From: Bacteroidota bacterium
GTDB lineage: Bacteria > Bacteroidota > Bacteroidia > Flavobacteriales_F > PHOS-HE28
Assembly: GCA_023430945.1 (NCBI GenBank)
Contig: JAEYYE010000186.1
Span: 1-19,025 of the forward strand
DNA length: 19,025 bases
Direction of reading: 5' to 3'
Part shown: positions 1 to 5,388 of the stretch, piece by piece
Position numbering within the stretch: the first letter of the stretch is position 1
Layout: each line of letters starts with the position of its first letter
Translations under genes and position numbers: made by a program
The notes under the pieces: generated by a model
What the model saw: only the letters and a program-made list of their open reading frames with translations
Database searches by the model: none
Told to the model about the DNA's origin: nothing

Positions 1-651
1 GAGCATGGCTACAGTGATGCATTGTCAATAAACGATCCAACAAAGGCATTGCTTGCGGGCAATAAGCTATACCAGTTAAAGCTGGCAACGTCACTGGGTG
101 TGAAGATTCCACAGACTATTTTTACAAACAATCCATACTCTGTATTAAAGTTGATAGAAAGTAGTAAGCCCGGAAAGGTTGTATTCAAAACGTTGAATGC
201 TTATATGAGTCCTATTGGCTTGCTCACATATACGAGCATCATCGACAAGCAGATGGTCGTTGATGGTAAAGCTTCAATAAAACGAGCCCCGGGCATATAT
301 CAAACGTTTGTTCAGAAAGAGTATGAGCTGAGGATTACTATTGTGGGAACCGAAGTATATGCCGCACGAGTTGAGAATGATGAGGTTCTAGGCGAAACCA
401 TCGATTGGCGTGAGCATCATGCGAGTAATAAATGGATGCATGTTCAAATATCTGAAGAATTTAAGCATCAGCTTCTCAAGCTTCACAAGGCGTTTGGGTT
501 ATTTTACGGAGCCTATGACTTCATAAGAGATGAAAAGGGCGATTACGTCTTTATGGAGGTTAATCCATCAGGCCAATGGTTGTGGCTAGAAAAGTGCTTG
601 GGTTTTCCGATTAGTAATGCAATTGCGAATAAATTGATGCGGAATTTCTAG
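1..651 (+). CDS. ATP-grasp peptide ligase, graspetide (MvdD-like) type; 5' end outside window
   Basis: The reading frame is open from base 1, so the gene starts upstream; the TTG at 22 is only an internal codon. The visible 216 residues are the C-terminal part of an ATP-grasp fold. A lysine in the stretch GKVVFK fits an ATP-binding position. A basic strand (YELRITIVG) is followed by AARVE and a conserved-looking DWR. The metal-binding end FMEVNPSGQWLWLE closes the active site. The NPxGQWLWLE ending and the DWR are typical of ATP-grasp enzymes that form ester or amide crosslinks in ribosomal peptides (microviridin and other graspetides). The substrate would be a small precursor peptide, usually encoded next to the ligase; none is visible downstream, so it should lie upstream. 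Base composition is AT-rich and GATC-poor compared with the rest of the window, suggesting acquired DNA. RimK-like ligases of other function are the main alternative. Confidence 0.8.
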   Translation, partial: EHGYSDALSINDPTKALLAGNKLYQLKLATSLGVKIPQTIFTNNPYSVLKLIESSKPGKVVFKTLNAYMSPIGLLTYTSIIDKQMVVDGKASIKRAPGIYQTFVQKEYELRITIVGTEVYAARVENDEVLGETIDWREHHASNKWMHVQISEEFKHQLLKLHKAFGLFYGAYDFIRDEKGDYVFMEVNPSGQWLWLEKCLGFPISNAIANKLMRNF

Positions 652-736
652 CGCTTCCTGGTGTTAATGCAACCGCAGCTCTACGGACCATATAAGCCGC
701 CGGTGGCCGAGTGGAGTATATGTTAGGTAGGGTGTT

Positions 737-890
737 CTTTGGTCGTGCCTCCGGCTCAAATGCAGCCGGGCTCGCGCTTGGAGTTCATCCTGAGCCAGCC
801 GAAGGGCGGAAAGTCCGCACTCGGTCGTAACCTCCTCGCTTGCGGGCTTTCCGCTTCAATCCCTCACGCGAAATGCCTGGCTCATATGAT
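737..890. repeat. Structured GC-rich intergenic element (nested inverted repeats)
   Basis: The 312-nt gap between the ATP-grasp gene and the next gene holds a GC-rich block unlike its AT-rich surroundings. It contains nested inverted repeats: CGGAAAGTCCGC (807-818) pairs with GCGGGCTTTCCG (842-853), all 12 positions if one G-U is allowed. This stem extends through GAAG/CTTC with a 2-nt bulge. An outer pair TGAGCCAG (791-798) matches CTGGCTCA (877-884). The segment around 783-806 (TTCATCCTGAGC...CGAAGG) resembles a widespread bacterial palindromic repeat. I see no protein in it. It is best read as a dispersed structured repeat; copy number cannot be judged from one window. Confidence 0.5.
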
Positions 891-921
891 CGTCCCTCGA
901 TTTTTCCTGTTGATGGAACAT

Positions 922-950
922 TTTGCCTTCGATCTGTCGTCTTAACATTG
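922..950 (+). promoter_or_regulatory. Candidate Bacteroidota promoter (TTTG-N17-TAACATTG)
   Basis: TTTG at 922-925 is followed after exactly 17 nt by TAACATTG at 943-950. This fits the Bacteroidota sigma-ABfA pattern TTTG/TTG-N17-23-TAnnTTTG with one mismatch in the -7 box. The -7 box ends 13 nt before the ATG at 964, so the leader would be very short. The A-rich sequence before the ATG, without a Shine-Dalgarno motif, is usual in this phylum. Confidence 0.4.
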
Positions 951-963
951 AAACCAACAAACA

Positions 964-2202
964 ATGTCAAAGGACAGAACACTGGAACGAATTCTTGCAG
1001 ACGCCTATACGGACGGAAAACTGCTTCATGTATCAAGTGTTGATGTGTCCGAATATCCGCATCTAACTAATTTTCCTGCCGGTGCATTTTATAAGTGCCT
1101 ACCTATTCCTACAAAGCGAAAACCGCCAGAGTTTGTACTCTTCAATCCTCCAACACGCGAATCAGGTCGGTACTGGGAGGTAGCCGTTCCTCTGAGTGAG
1201 TGGAATATGGCCTGGGAATCTGGTCAGGACCGTATCAATCTTTTTTGGGACAGGCTTCCGACAGAATTGCAATGGTTACAGCGATTCGATGAATGCAATC
1301 TCTATGTCCTGCCATCTGGAAAAGGAATGGAGTATTACACGTATGGTCCACTTTACGAGCTCTTGCCAGCAAGAATAAAGGAGCGTCATCGCTTGCTACT
1401 ATTTAATAGAACAAATTGGCCATTCATTGCAGATCACAATCGTATCTATATAGAGGCCTTTATGAAAGGTGATGTGGAACGGCGACTGAGCCGCGCATTT
1501 GCATCTCATATATGGCCCCTTCTTTCTTCCTCGAATAGAGTTAATCCCATAGGAAGCTTTACTAAAGATGACCCGCTAAAGTTGCTCGCTCATGATCTAA
1601 AATTTTGGTTACCCGCGGTTTATCGCGTATGCGAGGATCGTGTGTTGAGCTGGGAACCTAGACCTCCACATGATGCTCAGGAGGAAGAGCACATCAGGAT
1701 ATTGCGAGAGCAACATCCTGAATTGAACATTCAACCACCAAGCTGGGGTGGTAGTCTGTGGCGTGGCGAAGATGATGCTTGGGAGGCAACTCAAGAACTG
1801 GTAGACTACGCTGATTCAAACGGTCAAATCCGCGGAATAGTAGATGCTATTAAATCGAACAGAGTCCAAGACGATTTCACCGATCGTATTTGGTCAAGGG
1901 CGAAAGAGGATTTTGAGAGAAAACTCTACCATAAGAGGAACAAGGTTCGAGTTCGGTTTGTAGAGGTTGATGACGCTATTCCGATACACAATCCTTCTGC
2001 AGACATACATGAGAATTTGCTTTGGGATGGATTCATGAGCTTATTGAACCATAAGGAAAAGGAGGTGATTGTTTGTTTGCGCAAGGGACTCTCTCAACAT
2101 CTTGAGATTTCTGCGGAGTTGGGATATGCTGGGCATAGTTCTGTTACGAAACTTCTCGCACGGATTCGCAAAAAGGCGGAAACCTATTTCAGTCTACGGT
2201 GA
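964..2202 (+). CDS. Protein of unknown function with C-terminal sigma-region-4-like HTH
   Basis: This is a 412-residue protein that I do not recognise over most of its length. The first ~340 residues are rich in Trp, Tyr and charged residues and show no signal peptide or membrane segment. Residues ~355-408 look like a helix-turn-helix of the sigma factor region 4/LuxR type. There is an amphipathic first helix (SLLNHKEKEVIVCL), a turn (KGLSQHLEISAELGY) and a recognition-like helix (SSVTKLLARIRKKAE). By analogy it may bind DNA, possibly as a regulator, but no sigma region 2 is visible. The ATG at 964 was chosen because it follows a promoter-like element and an A-rich leader. The gene is AT-rich and GATC-poor like its upstream neighbour. 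A 58-residue ORF starts 3 nt after its stop, suggesting a two-gene unit. Confidence 0.8.
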   Translation: MSKDRTLERILADAYTDGKLLHVSSVDVSEYPHLTNFPAGAFYKCLPIPTKRKPPEFVLFNPPTRESGRYWEVAVPLSEWNMAWESGQDRINLFWDRLPTELQWLQRFDECNLYVLPSGKGMEYYTYGPLYELLPARIKERHRLLLFNRTNWPFIADHNRIYIEAFMKGDVERRLSRAFASHIWPLLSSSNRVNPIGSFTKDDPLKLLAHDLKFWLPAVYRVCEDRVLSWEPRPPHDAQEEEHIRILREQHPELNIQPPSWGGSLWRGEDDAWEATQELVDYADSNGQIRGIVDAIKSNRVQDDFTDRIWSRAKEDFERKLYHKRNKVRVRFVEVDDAIPIHNPSADIHENLLWDGFMSLLNHKEKEVIVCLRKGLSQHLEISAELGYAGHSSVTKLLARIRKKAETYFSLR

Positions 2203-2205
2203 CCG

Positions 2206-2382
2206 ATGATACCTGGAGAACGTTATAACATATGGTGGTATCTCTCCACCCTTAGTAGCTCTATTCATAATGCCGACCACCGATATTGGAAAGGCATGCT
2301 TGCCCTTGTGGTGTGGTGCTTGTTCCGTTTGGCCATTGCTATAATCATAAGTGGTGTATCTCTGAAAGTCATCAGGGGTTGA
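2206..2382 (+). CDS. Candidate 58-residue membrane protein
   Basis: An ATG lies 3 nt after the TGA of the preceding gene and opens a 58-codon frame ending in TGA. The protein begins MIPGERYNIWWYL and has one hydrophobic stretch at about residues 31-53 (GMLALVVWCLFRLAIAII) followed by a basic tail (LKVIRG). This is the layout of a small single-pass inner-membrane protein. The spacing would allow translational coupling with the HTH protein upstream. No homologue is recognised. The evidence is position, membrane helix and an uninterrupted frame only, so a chance ORF remains possible. The overlapping minus-strand frame (2194-2424) is less convincing because it overlaps the end of the upstream gene and a decayed repeat. 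Confidence 0.4.
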   Translation: MIPGERYNIWWYLSTLSSSIHNADHRYWKGMLALVVWCLFRLAIAIIISGVSLKVIRG

Positions 2383-2410
2383 CATGAGTAATCGACGAGT
2401 ACCTTGAATC

Positions 2411-2480
2411 ACTGCCACCACCATCTGCGATCAGATCTGAATGGTACGGAACCATGATGTGGTCACGTAGGGCACTAGTG
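2411..2480 (+). pseudogene. Decayed FISUMP-domain fragment (copy A)
   Basis: This stretch aligns closely with 3193-3252: the first 19 bases after position 2411 are nearly identical (CTGCCACCACCATCTGCGA) and similarity continues to CACTAGTG/CACTGGTG. Read on the plus strand, copy B gives TTICELVWMTRNLDVVTYRTGDP, while this copy gives TTICDQI-stop-MVRNHDVVT-stop. The motif VWMTxNLDVxTYRxGDPIP is the hallmark of the Fibrobacter succinogenes major paralogous domain (FISUMP), common in Bacteroidota surface proteins. With two in-frame stops and only ~23 codons left, it is a relic. Confidence 0.6.
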
Positions 2481-2485
2481 TGCCT

Positions 2486-3007
2486 TCATACGCCATTAAC
2501 GTAGAGCCATTCGATCTTACCCGAAGTCAGGTTGACCAAGGCCTGCCAATAGCACCATCCTCCATCATGCACTTGGATCCATTCGGTATTCATATCCCTT
2601 TCCAGTGTACGGCAGAAGCCATTGACGTATATCCAGATCGTCCCTTTCCGATCTCGCCCACCGATATATTGGCGATAAGACCCATCCAAGTTCACCACTT
2701 CGAATTGCATGGAGATGCGATAAGCATTTTGCTTGTGAAGAGAGTCTTGGAAGGCCAGGAAAGTTTCCCGTGATCGACTCGCTTCGATAGATCGGTTCCT
2801 AAACCGTTGCAGGATGCATTCTGCCGCCTCGATCTGTTCTTTGGAAGGAGTAATGGTTTTAGCCCTTTTCCTCCATGGCTTATGCATCGTTCCATCGGTG
2901 GTCACCATTATCCGATAAAGGGACTCTGGTACCGGACATTGGCTTAGCACAACGCTGGAATTGCTCAGGAATAAGGATGTGAGGCATACAACGAACAAGA
3001 ATTTCAT
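2486..3007 (-). CDS. Small secreted protein of unknown function
   Basis: The product has 173 residues when read from the ATG at 3007. The frame stays open further upstream to 3241, but that part is antisense to a FISUMP fragment. The chosen start directly precedes a good signal peptide (MKFLFVVCLTSLFLSNSSVVLSQ). The mature part has a basic, helical first half (residues ~35-80) and a Tyr/Trp/Gly-rich second half with strand-like segments such as YRQYIGGRDRKGTIWIYVNG and GGWCYWQALVNLTSG. It is probably exported to the periplasm or outer membrane. The family is not recognised. It is flanked on both sides by related FISUMP fragments and is transcribed against them, which suggests it arrived as a unit by recombination between repeats. 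Confidence 0.7.
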   Translation of the reverse strand: MKFLFVVCLTSLFLSNSSVVLSQCPVPESLYRIMVTTDGTMHKPWRKRAKTITPSKEQIEAAECILQRFRNRSIEASRSRETFLAFQDSLHKQNAYRISMQFEVVNLDGSYRQYIGGRDRKGTIWIYVNGFCRTLERDMNTEWIQVHDGGWCYWQALVNLTSGKIEWLYVNGV

Positions 3008-3083
3008 GTTGGTGCGAACGTCATTTATGTCAGCTTCTTGCGTGACATTGCCGCTGACCCATCGCCTACCTTGACAGCCGCTC

Positions 3084-3293
3084 ATGAAGGTCAGCCACCT
3101 TCTGCCCTTCGCCATCATCCCATCCAGTTGTTCGCCTGCACCCGCGGAGAACCCCGCAGCAAGTCTGGAGGGCGCAGCTTCAACCGCTGCCACCACCATC
3201 TGCGAGCTGGTCTGGATGACACGCAACCTCGATGTGGTCACCTACCGCACTGGTGATCCCATACCGGAGGTGGCGTATGGAAGGCTTAAGGAT
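3084..3293 (+). pseudogene. Truncated FISUMP-domain protein gene (copy B)
   Basis: The plus frame starts at an ATG with a hydrophobic leader (MKVSHLLPFAIIPSSC) and, after ~20 Ala/Ser-rich residues, shows VWMTRNLDVVTYRTGDPIPEV, the start of a FISUMP domain. In intact family members about 25-30 residues follow, including a WCYYNN-like motif, before YGKLYNWYAV. Here PIPEV is joined directly to AYGRL and the similarity then ends, which looks like an internal deletion followed by loss of the rest. The frame stays open to 3365 but then only mirrors the toxin gene on the other strand. Its two ends match copies A (2411-2480) and C (4348-4428). Confidence 0.6.
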
Positions 3294-3295
3294 GT

Positions 3296-3595
3296 TCATC
3301 TCTTCCGTTTGAACTTCACCCGTGGATCCATCCGTGTATGGAACACACGCAACACAGCAATGTGATCTTTAAATGGCCGGTAGAGGATCACAAACGGGAA
3401 TCGGTCCACAGGAAACTGCCTGATCAGACCCTGGATCCGGGGTGCACCATTGGGAAACTGGCTGATGAATTCGAATGCTTCCTGGACCTCATCAATGAAG
3501 GCATCTGCCGCCTTCAGACTTCGTTCTCCGTACCAGCGTGCAGCCGCACTCAGGTCGGCCACAGCTTCATCCGAAACTCGTAACGGCCGCGTCAT
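3296..3595 (-). CDS. ParE/RelE-superfamily type II toxin
   Basis: This 99-residue protein has the ParE/RelE layout. An N-terminal strand (LRVSDEAVADLSAAARWY) is followed by a long helix with the repeated motif AADAFIDEVQEAFEFISQFP. Then come NGAPRI and strands with a conserved basic pattern (RQFPVDRFPFVILYRP, IAVLRVFHTRMDP). ParE members inhibit gyrase and RelE members cleave mRNA on the ribosome; which applies here cannot be told from sequence alone. Its ATG overlaps the stop of the antitoxin gene by 4 nt (ATGA), the usual coupling in type II modules where the antitoxin is made first. It is the last gene of a minus-strand cluster, and its end abuts a FISUMP relic on the opposite strand. Confidence 0.85.
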   Translation of the reverse strand: MTRPLRVSDEAVADLSAAARWYGERSLKAADAFIDEVQEAFEFISQFPNGAPRIQGLIRQFPVDRFPFVILYRPFKDHIAVLRVFHTRMDPRVKFKRKR

Positions 3596-3834
3596 CCACG
3601 CGCGGCTTTGCGCGCCTTCGTGATCGCTTCCTCGGGTGTATAGGTCTTAGCCTCACCACGGATGTATCGTGCGAGACTTTCCTGTAGCTCATCCTGTTGA
3701 TCCGGGCTTAAGGCATAATGCGCACTACCTGCCAGCGTCTTCTCCACGGCATCCAACAAGTGCTCATCCTGAATGGCCTCGATCCGCTCGATCAATTGGG
3801 CTTTGCGTTGCTTCAGAGAACTCATGGCTTTCAT
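3592..3834 (-). CDS. Antitoxin (addiction-module component type)
   Basis: The product has 80 residues from the ATG at 3834, which overlaps the preceding gene's stop (ATGA); an alternative ATG lies at 3825. It is small, charged and helical, with an N-terminal coiled segment (QRKAQLIERIEAIQDEHLLDAVEKTL). The C-terminal half ends in the antitoxin-like pattern SLARYIRGEAKTYTPEEA followed by a basic tail. This tail resembles the addiction-module component family that partners with ParE/RelE toxins. It directly precedes the toxin with a 4-nt overlap, so it is the most likely cognate antitoxin. Such antitoxins normally neutralise the toxin by binding and may autorepress their operon; no operator could be identified. 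Confidence 0.75.
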   Translation of the reverse strand: MKAMSSLKQRKAQLIERIEAIQDEHLLDAVEKTLAGSAHYALSPDQQDELQESLARYIRGEAKTYTPEEAITKARKAARG

Positions 3835-4058
3835 TTCTTCTTGCGTGAGGCTAGGCGGGCGCGAACTTCATCAGTAGTAAGCACCCGGCCAGCGGCGAGG
3901 TCTTCCTCAGCCTTCAATGCACGGGACGTGAGCTTTGCCTTGAGCAATGAGTTCTTCGATCCACCACTAAGAATATCCTTCAGCACCTCGAGCAAGGAAG
4001 CGTTCTTCTCCTTTGTGATCAGTTCTGTGAGTTCGTTACGTAAGGAGACGGTGCTCAT
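3831..4058 (-). CDS. Second antitoxin-like protein, without its own toxin
   Basis: The product has 75 residues from the ATG at 4058. The frame is open to 4154, but the extra N-terminus reads through an antitoxin relic out of frame, so the internal ATG is preferred. The protein is charged and helical, with LRNELTELITKEKNASLLEVLKDIL at the start. It ends in the pattern SRALKAEEDLAAGRV followed by TTDEVRARLASRKKK, a frequent C-terminus of antitoxins of RelE/ParE modules. Such genes are normally followed directly by a toxin. Here the stop overlaps the start of another antitoxin gene by 4 nt (ATGA). It may be an orphan left after toxin loss, or part of a three-component module. Confidence 0.65.
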   Translation of the reverse strand: MSTVSLRNELTELITKEKNASLLEVLKDILSGGSKNSLLKAKLTSRALKAEEDLAAGRVLTTDEVRARLASRKKK

Positions 4059-4080
4059 TAGCGATGGTAGTTGACCAAAG

Positions 4081-4318
4081 TTAAAACCCCGCCCGCGCAA
4101 GGCGCAAGACCTCTTCACGCGAGAACCCCTTACCTTCGCCTCGTTTCGCGTCATCGCGTCGCGCGTTCAACTCGGCAAGTTCCTCATCGAGATCTCATCT
4201 TCAAGTAATTCCGCCGGGATCTCCGCATCGATCGCCTTTTGTACACGCAGTAAAGCGCATCATCCCAGATGAGTTGAAGGCGCTGTACCAGATCTAGCTT
4301 CAGGCGGGCGCTGTCCAT
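4081..4318 (-). pseudogene. Frameshifted antitoxin relic
   Basis: Three consecutive frames on the minus strand together spell one antitoxin. From the ATG at 4318: MDSARLKLDLVQRLQLIWDDAL. Then, shifted after GCTTTACTG (about 4248-4256): LRVQKAIDAEIPAELLEDEIS. Then, shifted again near 4190-4200: DEELAELNARRDDAKRGEGK and FSREEVLRLARAGF, ending at TAA (4081-4083). The assembled sequence has the length (~78 residues) and features of addiction-module antitoxins (MDS...LDLVQRL start, EIPAELL, GEGKxFSREEV end). Two frameshifts disable it. It lies 22 nt upstream of the next antitoxin gene, so the locus once held at least three antitoxin genes. Confidence 0.7.
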
Positions 4319-4347
4319 GATAAAGTCAAAGTTAAGATGAACCTCTT

Positions 4348-4428
4348 ATGAAAGTCATCCACCTTCTGCCCTTCGCCATGCTTACATCCAATTATTCACC
4401 TTCTTCCCACACAGCACCCCGCCCTTGA
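4348..4428 (+). pseudogene. FISUMP gene 5' fragment (copy C)
   Basis: The plus-strand start MKVIHLLPFAMLTSNYSPSS matches the leader of copy B (MKVSHLLPFAIIPSSCSPAP) and their DNA is alike (ATGAA(A/G)GTCA(T/G)CCACCTTCTG, then CCCTTCGCCAT). The frame ends in TGA after 26 codons and no FISUMP domain follows. It therefore preserves only the signal-peptide end of the same gene family, in the same orientation as copies A and B. Together with copy B it brackets the toxin-antitoxin cluster. Confidence 0.5.
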
Positions 4429-4494
4429 CCTTAACAATGGTCATTTTTCCCACTCCTGATCATCCTACTTTTCGATCTTGGAAGATCCTGATCG

Positions 4495-5334
4495 ATGAAG
4501 ATCGAAACCAGAAAATTGGTTCCGATCGGCCGCGCGGTGTACACCGGCATCGATCGCAACCATCTCGGGATCGTGGCATCGGGTGTCGGCTTCTACGCAT
4601 TCCTCTCGATCTTTCCGGCGCTCATTTCGTTGATCTCGCTCTACGGCCTCGTCGTGGATCCACACCAGGCCCGGCAACAGATCGAGAGCCTCGGTTCCAT
4701 GATGCCGGATGAAGCTTTGGCGATCATCCAGGGGCGCATCGACAATCTGCTTTCCACCTCACAGGCCAGCCTGAGTTTGGGGACGTCGATCGGTGTTCTC
4801 ATCAGCATGTGGAGCGCGAACAAGGGGACCAAATACCTGTTCACTGGATTGGAGATCGCGTATGGTGCAACCAACTCGCGGCATTTCATCAAACAGAATC
4901 TGATCACACTGGGTTTCACGTTCGCTGCCATCATCACCATGATCATCACCATGGTCCTGGTAATGGTGTTCCCGGCCCTGATGGATGTGCTTCACCTTCC
5001 CGAACGGATCGAGTCGTTGGTCGCCTGGCTACGATGGCCGCTGCTTTTGGCGATAGTGGTGGGCATGAAAGTGATGATCTATCGCTTCGCGCCGGATCGG
5101 AGCACACCATCGTTCAGGTTGGCACTTCCCGGTGCGATCCTTTCCACTGTGCTGTGGTTGCTGGTCTCATGGGGCTTCTCTTTCTACGTGAGCAATTTCG
5201 GCGATTACGGCGCGATGTACGGCGCGCTTTCCGCGGTGGTGGTGCTGCTGCTCTGGCTGGATCTCACGAGCTTCATCATCCTGCTTGGTGCGCAATTGAA
5301 TGCTGTGGTGGAGGAGTTCGTGAGAGGTGGATGA
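4495..5334 (+). CDS. YihY/BrkB-family (UPF0761) inner-membrane protein
   Basis: The product is a 279-residue polytopic membrane protein. About six hydrophobic segments are visible near residues 31-53, 93-110, 137-161, 178-196, 209-232 and 243-269. The family's conserved parts are present: the first segment YAFLSIFPALISLISLYGL, and the end YGALSAVVVLLLWLDLTSFI followed by ILLGAQLNAVVEE. The length is near the family norm (~280-300). BrkB was once named a serum-resistance factor and was mistaken for RNase BN; the real function is unsettled. The ATG at 4495 begins a basic N-terminus and the frame fits the family start. The gene stands alone: decayed DNA lies upstream, and it converges with a T9SS protein gene 54 nt downstream. 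From here on the sequence is GATC-rich, so this looks like resident chromosome. Confidence 0.9.
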   Translation: MKIETRKLVPIGRAVYTGIDRNHLGIVASGVGFYAFLSIFPALISLISLYGLVVDPHQARQQIESLGSMMPDEALAIIQGRIDNLLSTSQASLSLGTSIGVLISMWSANKGTKYLFTGLEIAYGATNSRHFIKQNLITLGFTFAAIITMIITMVLVMVFPALMDVLHLPERIESLVAWLRWPLLLAIVVGMKVMIYRFAPDRSTPSFRLALPGAILSTVLWLLVSWGFSFYVSNFGDYGAMYGALSAVVVLLLWLDLTSFIILLGAQLNAVVEEFVRGG

Positions 5335-5388
5335 ACATTCATCTTAACCGCGATCGGAGCGATCGGTGTTGCAGAACGGGTGCGTTAT

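Noticed and set aside
739..1043. Short frames on both strands between the ATP-grasp and HTH genes
   Set aside because: They run through a structured GC-rich inverted repeat and into the HTH gene, and show no protein features.
2194..2424. Minus-strand frame of 76 codons after the HTH gene
   Set aside because: It overlaps the end of that gene and is partly antisense to a decayed FISUMP fragment with no recognisable family; the plus-strand 58-codon ORF fits the context better.
2411..4428. Integron cassette array with attC sites
   Set aside because: Toxin-antitoxin genes between repeats invite this idea, but the repeats read as FISUMP protein fragments. They lack attC core sites and the imperfect palindrome, and no integrase is visible.
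4423..4446. Possible hairpin-plus-T-run terminator (TGACC...GGTCA then TTTTT)
   Set aside because: It has only a 5-bp stem with an 8-nt loop and no intact gene ending there on the plus strand.
5350..5372. Tandem CGATCG copies between YihY and the T9SS gene as a terminator
   Set aside because: They form at best a short stem with a 3-nt loop and no T-tract; they are better explained by general GATC enrichment.
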